Shown in pieces: positions 1 through 4,638 of a DNA stretch of 5,777 nt. Both the position numbers and the translations under genes were made by a program. Origin of the DNA: Phormidesmis priestleyi (GTDB taxonomy: Bacteria > Cyanobacteriota > Cyanobacteriia > Phormidesmidales > Phormidesmidaceae). The DNA lies in assembly GCA_003242115.1 (NCBI GenBank), contig QBMP01000283.1, forward strand, positions 1-5,777. The letters run 5' to 3'. Each line of letters starts with the position of its first letter. Position 1 is the stretch's first letter. Under the pieces are notes generated by a model that saw only the letters and a program-made list of their open reading frames with translations, did no database searches and was not told the origin of the DNA.

Positions 1-479
1 CCACCACACAGCAGAGTGCCGAATAGCAGGATGTGCGTCAGGGTGAGGCGCGATTGCTTCAGTCGCTCGATGCTCTGCTGCTGCTGGCCGTCGCTGTTGC
101 GCAGGAAGGCCAGGGCGTTGCGTTGGCCTTCTAGCTGGCTTTCAATTGCCCGCAGGCTATCGCTGAGTTCGCCTAGCTGCTGGCTGTGCAGGTCGTCGGC
201 ACTCGATAGCCGTTCGACTTGGCTGACGGTACTTCTGAGCGCTTCTTTGAGTTTGTCGAAGCGGCGGTCTGTATGTTCAAGGCCATCGGTGAGGGCTTCG
301 ACGCTGGTGGCTAGGCGGGTCACTTTGACTCTGACTTTGGCCTGTTCTTCAGTCAGTTCGGCCAGCTCGGCCAGTTCGCTCAGGCTTACTTCTCTGGGTT
401 CTGTAGTCGGTGAAACGACAGGTTGAGAGGTGGTGGCAGAACCGAATAGTTCTTGATTTAGGTCGCGTCGATTACTCAT
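1..479 (-). CDS. Coiled-coil protein with C-terminal membrane helix (partial, runs off left edge)
   Basis: Not recognised as a named family. The reading frame runs from ATG at 479 to the window edge without a stop, 159 codons, so the true C-terminus lies outside. The start MSNRRDLNQELFGS is preceded by GAGGG with a 7-nt gap to the ATG. Residues 1-30 are polar and probably disordered. Residues about 31-145 are rich in Leu, Glu, Gln, Arg and Ser with heptad-like Leu/Val spacing (SELAELAEL, VTRLATSVEAL, RFDKLKEAL, LGELSDSLRAIESQLEG) and contain a QQQQ run, so a long coiled coil is predicted. From residue about 146 a hydrophobic stretch begins (LTLTHILLFGTLLCG), consistent with a membrane helix cut by the edge. 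The start overlaps the end of the upstream 53-aa gene by 8 nt, suggesting translational coupling. A membrane-anchored rod, such as a sensor, spacer or tether, is inferred from architecture only. Confidence 0.8.
   Translation of the reverse strand, partial: MSNRRDLNQELFGSATTSQPVVSPTTEPREVSLSELAELAELTEEQAKVRVKVTRLATSVEALTDGLEHTDRRFDKLKEALRSTVSQVERLSSADDLHSQQLGELSDSLRAIESQLEGQRNALAFLRNSDGQQQQSIERLKQSRLTLTHILLFGTLLCG
354..380. repeat. Three tandem 9-bp units inside the coiled-coil gene
   Basis: Three near-identical 9-mers, cagttcggc, cagctcggc and cagttcgct, lie head to tail. On the minus strand they encode the SELAELAEL segment at the start of the coiled coil. This looks like simple in-frame duplication of a short coding unit. 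Confidence 0.55.
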
Positions 480-633
480 CGAATAGCCCTCTGAGGGTGT
501 GGCTGACGGCGCTGCTGCGGTCTTGGGCGTCCAGTAACGGGTCTAGCCAGCGGGCGGTGCGCCAGCCGGTGTAGGTGCCGCTGCCAAACATCAACACGCT
601 CAGCGAGGACAGTAGAAAAAGGCGGAGGATCAT
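472..633 (-). CDS. 53-aa single-pass membrane protein
   Basis: Unrecognised small protein, 53 residues from ATG 633 to TAA 472. Support for it being real: GGAG sits 7 nt upstream of the ATG, and its stop overlaps the start of the downstream coiled-coil gene by 8 nt. The N-terminus MILRLFLLSSLSVLMFGSGTY is one positive charge followed by a hydrophobic stretch (residues 5-17), fitting an N-terminal signal-anchor or membrane helix. No Cys is present, so it is not a lipoprotein. The rest (TGWRTARWLDPLLDAQDRSS and a short tail ending LRGLFDE) is amphipathic, with two Trp and alternating Arg/Asp. It lies between two other membrane-associated reading frames, so it probably works with them. Function unknown. 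Confidence 0.68.
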   Translation of the reverse strand: MILRLFLLSSLSVLMFGSGTYTGWRTARWLDPLLDAQDRSSAVSHTLRGLFDE

Positions 634-654
634 GGCTTTTCTCCTTAACAGCGG

Positions 655-778
655 TTCGAGGACTGCCGCGAACAGGGCTGAAAATGCGTTACAGGTGGGG
701 CGATTCAGCCGAGGACATCTGAATCGGCTGAGGACAGTTCGAGGGCATCCGCGAACAGCGCGAGGACAGGCCGAGGAC
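655..778. repeat. Degenerate GTCCTCG / CGAGGAC repeat cluster
   Basis: The heptamer CGAGGAC occurs at 657-663, 710-716, 761-767 and 772-778, with a TGAGGAC variant at 729-735. A longer imperfect direct repeat pairs 655-675 with 738-758 (18 of 21 bases match, 83 bp apart; both end in ccgcgaacag). Within the cluster, CAGCCGA (706-712) and TCGGCTG (724-730) form a perfect 7-bp inverted repeat with an 11-nt loop, overlapping a second inverted pair GATTCA (702-707)/TGAATC (720-725). On the minus strand the repeats encode the Ser/Cys/Pro-rich tail after the transmembrane helix of the shifted frame. They may also structure the mRNA upstream of the 53-aa gene. Confidence 0.5.
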
Positions 779-976
779 GGTGGCGATCAGGGTGAGCGTG
801 AGCAGTATGCAGCTAGCGGCGAGTAAAAATGTGGTGGCTTTCTGCCATGCCGTTGATGCAAGCGTTACGCGGATGGTGGGGAGGCTGCGGGCAGTGCCGT
901 ATTCGTCGAACCAAGCACGGGCAGTAGGGTGATCGGCTGCGGCTTCGAGGCTGATAGCTGTTGGCGCAGCTGTGAG
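689..976 (-). CDS. Start-less -1 frame extension encoding a transmembrane helix (candidate frameshift product with 865-1245)
   Basis: This frame has 95 sense codons and a TAA at 691-689, but no ATG, GTG or TTG between the upstream in-frame TGA (just above 1090) and the end of the membrane segment. The translation looks like protein: a soluble part with acidic and aromatic residues (SLEAAADHPTARAWFDEYGT), then a strong hydrophobic helix at extension residues about 50-70 (FLLAASCILLTLTLIATVLG), then a Ser/Pro/Cys tail. It is in the -1 frame relative to the gene starting at 1245, and the two meet at an in-frame C CCT TTC heptamer. A -1 slip there would give about a 185-aa fusion: 90 residues of the upstream protein plus these 95. 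Alternatives are a genuine frameshift mutation or a one-base sequence error. Confidence is moderate that the frame is translated, lower that it is programmed. Confidence 0.5.
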   Translation of the reverse strand, partial: LTAAPTAISLEAAADHPTARAWFDEYGTARSLPTIRVTLASTAWQKATTFLLAASCILLTLTLIATVLGLSSRCSRMPSNCPQPIQMSSAESPHL

Positions 977-1245
977 AAAGGGTTCTTGGCGTTCGCGGCC
1001 CCCTCGTTGAAGCCTTGCAGGAAGGCAGTGAATGCCTGCTGGTTGACGTATTCGGCGCTCTGTTGACCGATGGCGTAGGCATCGGCGCTCACGTCAGCAG
1101 CTAGCTGTTGGGTGACGGCGACGACTTCCGATTGGACGGCGCTGGCGGTGTTGAGCGCTTGTGGGTTGGGAGCTTGTGACGATTGCGTTTGAGTCTTTGT
1201 CTGTGAATTAGGCTGGGCTGATTTACGCGGATCTTTGTTGGGCAT
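865..1245 (-). CDS. Gln/Ala/Ser-rich small protein (zero-frame product)
   Basis: Unrecognised 126-aa protein. Two ATGs are possible, at 1251 and 1245. GGAG (1256-1253) is only 1 nt from the first but 7 nt from the second, so I choose 1245 (MPNKDPRKSAQPNSQT). Residues 1-40 are polar, Gln/Ser/Thr/Pro-rich and probably disordered. Residues about 38-86 (QSEVVAVTQQLAADVSADAY and onward to FLQGFNEGAANAK) look helical and amphipathic. Beyond the C CCT TTC heptamer the zero-frame tail of about 35 residues has no acidic or aromatic residue and is Pro/Ala/Ser-rich, in contrast to the -1 frame, which encodes a membrane helix. The start overlaps the end of the upstream gene (1223) by 23 nt. It could be a short isoform or an artefact of a broken frame. 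Confidence 0.72.
   Translation of the reverse strand: MPNKDPRKSAQPNSQTKTQTQSSQAPNPQALNTASAVQSEVVAVTQQLAADVSADAYAIGQQSAEYVNQQAFTAFLQGFNEGAANAKNPFSQLRQQLSASKPQPITLLPVLGSTNTALPAASPPSA
936..982 (-). promoter_or_regulatory. Candidate -1 ribosomal frameshift signal
   Basis: On the minus strand, positions 982-976 read CCCTTTC, which in the frame of the upstream gene is split as C CCT TTC and so fits the X XXY YYZ slippery consensus. After a 5-nt spacer (975-971), GCTGCG at 970-965 can pair with CGCAGC at 941-936, a 6-bp GC-rich stem. A competing 5-bp hairpin, AGCTG/CAGCT, lies in the same place. A purine-rich GAGGGGG (1005-999) lies 16 nt upstream of the heptamer and could act as an internal Shine-Dalgarno-like stimulator, though this is farther than in the best-known case, dnaX. 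The functional role is inferred. Confidence 0.4.
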
Positions 1246-1543
1246 GGCCATACTCCTGATTTAAGAATTGGGCGGTGGTTCTGCCTTGGCTGAGCGCTTC
1301 TAGGTAGCGTCCTAGCAGTTGCAGATCTGACAAGGCGTAACAGCCACTGGCGTCGGGATGGATGCCGATACGATTTCGCCAAGTGCGTAGAGTGGCAGTT
1401 TTGACGGCCTCTCCTTTGAGTAGGGCGGCAAATTGACGCACCTGAAACGGGGTGATCCCTTCCGCGTCTAGGTCACTCAGGATCTCGACTTGGCGAGGGT
1501 CAGAGGTTTCTGAAATGCAGTTAAAACAGAATGATACGGCCAC
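1223..1543 (-). CDS. Predicted small DNA-binding protein (helix-turn-helix-like)
   Basis: A 106-aa protein that begins the minus-strand cluster. I place the start at GTG 1543 because GGAGGAG (1559-1553) precedes it by 9 nt. An in-frame GTG at 1576 would add 11 residues but would put that strong site inside the gene. The N-terminus has an FCFNC pair of cysteines. The middle (SDLDAEGITPFQVRQFAALLKG) and the C-terminal part (TLRTWRNRIGIHPDASGCY, then ALSDLQLLGRYLEALSQGRT) resemble a winged or MerR-like helix-turn-helix with a Trp-Arg recognition segment. Fold assignment is by eye. Its position next to the divergent control region suggests a regulator of this cluster or of its own promoter. The end overlaps the next gene's start by 23 nt. 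Confidence 0.7.
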   Translation of the reverse strand: MAVSFCFNCISETSDPRQVEILSDLDAEGITPFQVRQFAALLKGEAVKTATLRTWRNRIGIHPDASGCYALSDLQLLGRYLEALSQGRTTAQFLNQEYGHAQQRSA

Positions 1544-1552
1544 GGTTTTGCT

Positions 1553-1559
1553 CTCCTCC
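1553..1559 (-). promoter_or_regulatory. Strong ribosome binding site deciding the GTG 1543 start
   Basis: GGAGGAG on the minus strand, 9 nt from GTG 1543. It is the longest anti-Shine-Dalgarno match in the minus-strand cluster and argues against the upstream GTG at 1576. Confidence 0.6.
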
Positions 1560-1582
1560 AAGGCGCTGATAATCACAAATCG

Positions 1583-1596
1583 CTAAAACGGTTTAG
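1583..1596. promoter_or_regulatory. Palindrome upstream of the helix-turn-helix-like gene
   Basis: CTAAAACGGTTTAG is palindromic at 12 of 14 positions (arms CTAAA/TTTAG, central CG). It lies about 40 bp upstream of the GTG at 1543, where an operator for the divergent regulator could sit. The rest of 1597-1671 shows no clear element. Confidence 0.3.
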
Positions 1597-1671
1597 AAGC
1601 CATCCGTGCGTCTCATGAAACGTACAAAGCCGAGTCCAAATGTTTAGGTTTGTGAGCGGCAGGTTGATGTT

Positions 1672-1766
1672 AGCATACTCAAAGCGCATTCAGAGCATAT
1701 CTAAATGACATTTTGAGCGCATGTATGCTTTAAAGCCCATCTGAAGTAGGATAAAAGCGAATTTAA
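1672..1766. repeat. Helically phased array of degenerate 11-bp units upstream of the RHH gene
   Basis: Reading in steps of 11 bp from 1672: AGCATACTCAA, AGCGCATTCAG, AGCATATCTAA, ATGACATTTTG (weak), AGCGCATGTAT (to 1726). After a 7-nt interruption (1727-1733) come AGCCCATCTGA, AGTAGGATAAA (weak) and AGCGAATTTAA, which ends at 1766 directly before the ATG at 1767. The core AGCNNAT or AGCNNAC recurs at 1672, 1683, 1694, 1716, 1734 and 1756. Superimposed on this are inverted parts, AGCATAC (1672-1678)/GTATGCT (1723-1729) and CTCAAA (1678-1683)/TTTGAG (1712-1717). One unit per helical turn fits cooperative binding by a small dimeric protein such as the RHH protein encoded next to it. An origin iteron or centromere role is also possible. 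Confidence 0.55.
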
Positions 1767-1967
1767 ATGACCTTTCTAATGCCTAAAAGAGTAACCGTCA
1801 CTTTGGCCGATACAGTGGCCGACAAGTTACAGCGCTGGTCTGACGCTAGAGGTCAGGCAATTGCAACAGTGGCAGGGGTAGCAATCGAGCTAGCTCTGAA
1901 CGAGGCAGAAACTAGGGGCGAAATTCCTCCTGCGAAGGAGATAGTTACGACAAATAAGGAGAAATGA
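1767..1967 (+). CDS. Ribbon-helix-helix (CopG-like) DNA-binding protein
   Basis: A 66-aa protein with the RHH pattern: a short beta strand KRVTVTLAD with alternating residues (about 7-15), helix 1 TVADKLQRWSDARG (16-29), and helix 2 AIATVAGVAIELALNEAETRG (31-51), then a charged tail ending TTNKEK. Such proteins dimerise, insert the paired strand into the DNA major groove, and act as plasmid copy-number or partition repressors. Start ATG 1767 is used because the 11-bp array ends there. ATG 1779 (MPKRVTVTL) is equally plausible from family length, and neither has a strong Shine-Dalgarno (AGGAT lies about 14 nt before 1767). The array immediately upstream suggests autoregulation. It could equally be an orphan RHH antitoxin or centromere-binding protein. 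Confidence 0.82.
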   Translation: MTFLMPKRVTVTLADTVADKLQRWSDARGQAIATVAGVAIELALNEAETRGEIPPAKEIVTTNKEK

Positions 1968-1970
1968 TAA

Positions 1971-2037
1971 CTGTTTGAACAGTGACGAGAACGCACTAAA
2001 AAACGGCCCAAACCCGAAGGTTCAGACCGTCTTTAGT
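1971..2037. terminator. Terminator-like hairpin after the RHH gene, apparently bidirectional
   Basis: The stem is ACGG (2003-2006)/CCGT (2027-2030) outside, an internal loop, then AACC (2011-2014)/GGTT (2019-2022) closing a 4-nt loop. On the plus strand the T-tract is weak (CTTTAGTT). On the minus strand the loop becomes C(UUCG)G, a very stable tetraloop, followed by six T residues, so it looks stronger against leftward transcription. A small palindrome, CTGTTTGAACAG (1971-1982), lies just before it. Confidence 0.5.
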
Positions 2038-2073
2038 TACTAATCAAGTAAATCCTGTAGCCTTCAAAATTTG

Positions 2074-2105
2074 ATAACTGACTAGATTGCCGTCCTGACA
2101 GTTAT
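2074..2105. promoter_or_regulatory. Inverted repeat upstream of the replication gene
   Basis: ATAACTG (2074-2080) and CAGTTAT (2099-2105) are perfect 7-bp inverted arms with centres 25 bp apart, 29 bp before the replication-protein ATG. Placement suits an operator for the rep promoter. No convincing -35/-10 pair was seen in 2038-2133. Confidence 0.35.
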
Positions 2106-2133
2106 TGATTTTTCTCAGAGGGCAACGGGAACA

Positions 2134-4182
2134 ATGTCGTGCGGGGCTCCGTACGTTGTTTTCATGGTACCCGATTTTGATCGACTGCGTAAACAAGAAC
2201 GCGATCGCATTCCTCAGCAATCTCTAAAACCCAGTTCTGGCAAGTCCTTTGCCATTCTAAAAAATTTCCAACAATTTCCTAAGCAACCTGATTCACCACC
2301 TCTACGTGAGGCGAATCATGCCTTTTATGATCTCTGGCTCGCCCAGCCCAGCTGGTCACCGATCATCCTCACCAAAGCTGGCTGGATCACGGTCAAAGGT
2401 AGCGGCACCAAACAGGTTCCCCTCACTCTTAGAACCCTAGAGTCTTACTACCGGCGCGGCCACATCATCGGCAAACGCTTCAGCAAGCTCACCAACTATC
2501 TGATGATCGACATCGACATCAATAGTTCCTTCCATCCCGATAACGGCGGCTTCCACGCCATCCTGGTCACGATGGAACACCTCGGCCTCTGCCGCTATCT
2601 CATCGTCTGCTCCAGCACTTCTGGCGGACTCCATCTCTACTTCCCCCTGCCAGAGCCCGTTAACTCCTGGCAGCTCGCCTACACCGCTCACAGCGCCCTC
2701 ACCGCTAACGGCGTTCAAATCGTCGGGGGCCAGTGCGAGCTATTTCCCAATAAGAAGGCATTCAACGCTGAACACAACGGCCACCGCCTACCGCTGCAAA
2801 ACGGCTCCTTCCTACTCGATGACGACTTTAGTTGCATCAGCAATGATAAAGCCGACTTCCTTCGCCATTGGCAGACCGCTGCGGCTCACCAAGACGAGGA
2901 GACGCTACAGCTCGCCCTCAGCGGCAAAGTCGTCTATGCACGACATTCCACACCCGTGGAACTGCCGCCTGTTGTCACCGCACCACAGGTACTGCGATCA
3001 CCAACCGCTCGCCCCACGCCCGTCATCCCCCCGATCGCCTGGACTCGCTTCGGCCAATCTAACGAGATCATGCGTGAGCTGGTCAATTATGGTGATCGCT
3101 ATGTCGGCCACAAAAACAGCACCGACCTCGCCACCTGGATTAAAGCCGTCGCCCCACAGCTTCCCGGCTATCAGCGGTTTGCTAGCCCAAAATCAAAGCA
3201 GGACATCGAGTACGGCTCCTGGCCAAAACGCTGGGCCGAGTCACACTTTAGAAGCGCTTGGCTGCATAAAGTCGGTGGCTCTGACCACAACGCTAACGTT
3301 GCTAGAGATGCAAAGCAGCGGCTCTTCGCGGCCTTAGCCCACATCTGTGTAGACGTAAGCATCGGCATCACCCAGCTCTGGAAGATGGTCTCTGAGATCT
3401 CGGCGGTCTGCTTCGATAAAGGCATCGGCTGGAAAACCTTCACTAAGCACAAAGACGAGGTATTGGCTTATATCAAACGTACTGGTGATCTAGGTCTCTC
3501 TAGCAGTGATTCAGAGGATGTAAATTCTTTTTCTTTGGAGCTGGCTGAAGCTCAGAATGCTGAGCCGGAATTGCCGGAGAAAAAGAGCTACGCACAGTTA
3601 TTAACGCTTAGGTGTGTGACTGCCATATATAGCAACGCTTTTGCTTCATTTACCACCCCTAAAAATGAGGCTGGCCAGGGGGGGTGTACAACGGCTAAAA
3701 CGGCGGCTAATTTGCCCAAGGAAGCGGCGGATACTCAGATGGTTCCAAAAGAGCCTGTTAGCAGCCCCATAGAGACGGCTAAAGGTCAGGTCGAAGGCAG
3801 TGGAACTGGAAGGGAAGGACTAGCACAGACAGGTTTCAGCGCCGGTCAGCAGGTGCGTATCGCCATGCCAGGAGGCTCTTTAGACGGGATAGAAACGCGG
3901 GTGCTGGCGAAGACGTTGAATGTTCTGGGTCAGCCGGTCTATCAGCTTGACTACCAGCGGCAGGGGCAGGCAATTACGCTGCCTGCTGAGTGCTTACAGG
4001 TAGTTAAGGCGGAAGGCCACGCGCTGCTGGGAAAAGCGGTAATCAGAGCGACGGCAGCGCAGTTGCTTCAAGTACTCGGTCAGGCTTTTCCGTTCGTGGG
4101 GCCTGGGCTCTGGACAGTAAAGCGTGACGAGGTTCCGGTCAAAGCATGGGGGCAGTTGTGCAGGCTGGTGGGAGAGATGTAG
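2134..4182 (+). CDS. Plasmid replication protein with archaeo-eukaryotic-primase domain and C-terminal KOW/SH3-like domain
   Basis: A 682-aa predicted replication initiator or primase. Primase (AEP) signature motifs are in order: I, LMIDIDI with acidic D126 and D128 (metal binding); II, SGGLHLYFPLP with H167 (the sxH element); then ELFPNKK (202-208) and HRLPLQNGS (217-225) followed by LLDDDF. This order matches the AEP family that makes RNA or DNA primers on plasmids and phages. No Walker A helicase motif is visible, so helicase must come from the host or elsewhere. Residues about 300-450 form a second helical region (WPKRWAESHFRSAWLHKVGG). A low-complexity linker (about 455-565) leads to a beta-rich KOW/SH3-like domain (GQQVRIAMPGG to LPAECLQVVK, 571-625). 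ATG 2134 has only a weak GGGA; ATG 2164 is an alternative. Assignment to AEP is by motif; the role as this plasmid's initiator is inferred from context. Confidence 0.75.
   Translation: MSCGAPYVVFMVPDFDRLRKQERDRIPQQSLKPSSGKSFAILKNFQQFPKQPDSPPLREANHAFYDLWLAQPSWSPIILTKAGWITVKGSGTKQVPLTLRTLESYYRRGHIIGKRFSKLTNYLMIDIDINSSFHPDNGGFHAILVTMEHLGLCRYLIVCSSTSGGLHLYFPLPEPVNSWQLAYTAHSALTANGVQIVGGQCELFPNKKAFNAEHNGHRLPLQNGSFLLDDDFSCISNDKADFLRHWQTAAAHQDEETLQLALSGKVVYARHSTPVELPPVVTAPQVLRSPTARPTPVIPPIAWTRFGQSNEIMRELVNYGDRYVGHKNSTDLATWIKAVAPQLPGYQRFASPKSKQDIEYGSWPKRWAESHFRSAWLHKVGGSDHNANVARDAKQRLFAALAHICVDVSIGITQLWKMVSEISAVCFDKGIGWKTFTKHKDEVLAYIKRTGDLGLSSSDSEDVNSFSLELAEAQNAEPELPEKKSYAQLLTLRCVTAIYSNAFASFTTPKNEAGQGGCTTAKTAANLPKEAADTQMVPKEPVSSPIETAKGQVEGSGTGREGLAQTGFSAGQQVRIAMPGGSLDGIETRVLAKTLNVLGQPVYQLDYQRQGQAITLPAECLQVVKAEGHALLGKAVIRATAAQLLQVLGQAFPFVGPGLWTVKRDEVPVKAWGQLCRLVGEM
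2201..2208. repeat. HIP1 octamer
   Basis: GCGATCGC, the highly iterated palindrome abundant in cyanobacterial genomes. It is the only perfect copy I found in the window; 4204-4212 (acgatcgcg) is a near copy. It supports a cyanobacterial host. Confidence 0.85.
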
Positions 4183-4216
4183 CGGCAGGGGCTGGGGACT
4201 TGTACGATCGCGAGAG

Positions 4217-4245
4217 TTGACGACATAGGACTACATCAGTAGACT
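4217..4245 (+). promoter_or_regulatory. Putative promoter of the toxin-antitoxin operon
   Basis: TTGACG (4217-4222) matches the -35 consensus at 5 of 6 positions. After 17 nt, TAGACT (4240-4245) matches the -10 at 4 of 6. It sits 41 nt upstream of the antitoxin GTG, with no gene between. Confidence 0.5.
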
Positions 4246-4284
4246 TTAATAAGCACCTTATAAAGTTTCTAAAAGAGGCTAATT

Positions 4285-4299
4285 CTGTGACTTTCACAG
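4285..4299. promoter_or_regulatory. Palindrome covering the antitoxin start codon
   Basis: CTGTGA-ctt-TCACAG is a perfect 6-bp inverted repeat with a 3-nt centre, and the GTG start (4287-4289) lies within its left arm. It may be the operator bound by the Phd/YefM-type antitoxin, or an mRNA hairpin that limits initiation. Confidence 0.42.
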
Positions 4300-4631
4300 T
4301 AGACAACATTCGATCGCTGACTGAGTTTCGTCGCCATACCAAGGACTACGTTGGCAAGCTACGCGAATCAAATTTGCCTTTAGTGCTCACCGTCAATGGA
4401 GAAGCCGCTCTTGTCGTTCAAAACGCACAGGCTTTTCAGGACGTCCAAACCCGACTTCAGCAGGCAGAAGCAGAACTTCAGAAACTGAAATTGGAGGCGC
4501 TTACTCACGATATTCAAGTCGGCATCGACCAGCTAGACGCTGGGGAGTACACAACCTACACAGAGGAAACTGCCTCAACGTTAGTTGATCGAATAAAGGC
4601 AAAGGGACGCGCACAAAAAGCGAACGCATAG
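4287..4631 (+). CDS. Type II antitoxin, Phd/YefM family
   Basis: A 114-aa antitoxin. Residues 4-55 show the Phd/YefM N-terminal DNA-binding fold: VDNIRSLTEFRRHTKDYVGKL, then LPLVLTVNGEAALVVQNAQAFQDV, in which the strand-turn-strand LTVNGEAALVV is characteristic. A Gln/Glu/Leu helix (RLQQAEAELQKLKLEAL, 56-72) leads to the C-terminal half (73-114), the part that in this family wraps the toxin. GTG start chosen: GAGG lies 8 nt upstream and no ATG is near. It should neutralise the downstream ParE-like toxin (gap 7 nt) and repress its own operon with it; the palindrome over its start is a candidate site. It acts in the cytoplasm. Confidence 0.88.
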   Translation: MTFTVDNIRSLTEFRRHTKDYVGKLRESNLPLVLTVNGEAALVVQNAQAFQDVQTRLQQAEAELQKLKLEALTHDIQVGIDQLDAGEYTTYTEETASTLVDRIKAKGRAQKANA

Positions 4632-4638
4632 GTTAAGA

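Noticed and set aside
16..426. Plus-strand open frame opposite the coiled-coil gene
   Set aside because: The translation is Ser/Arg/Leu-rich low complexity with no Shine-Dalgarno; it mirrors the heptad codons of the well-supported minus-strand gene.
575..826. Plus-strand frame across the repeat cluster
   Set aside because: Composition reflects the GAGGAC repeats (RGHPRTARG-like), no ribosome site, and opposite two supported minus-strand frames.
813..1082. Third minus-strand frame across the frameshift region
   Set aside because: Arg/Ser/Pro/His-rich translation without a ribosome site; it is neither the zero frame nor the -1 frame that carries the membrane helix.
1244..1251. First ATG (1251) as start of the Gln/Ala-rich gene
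   Set aside because: GGAG would be only 1 nt away; ATG 1245 has the normal 7-nt spacing.
1101..1382. Minus-strand frame overlapping the helix-turn-helix-like gene and its neighbour
   Set aside because: Basic, Gln/Arg/Ser-rich shadow spanning the junction of two real genes.
1672..1766. CRISPR array
   Set aside because: Units are 11 bp, degenerate and contiguous with no spacers; no cas gene is present.
2437..2718. Minus-strand frame opposite primase motifs I and II
   Set aside because: Val/Glu/Ala/Gly-rich mirror of C-ending codons on the plus strand; no ribosome site.
2819..3337. 172-aa plus-strand frame inside the replication gene
   Set aside because: Pro/Ser/Arg-rich out-of-frame reading of the AEP gene, which has clear ordered motifs.
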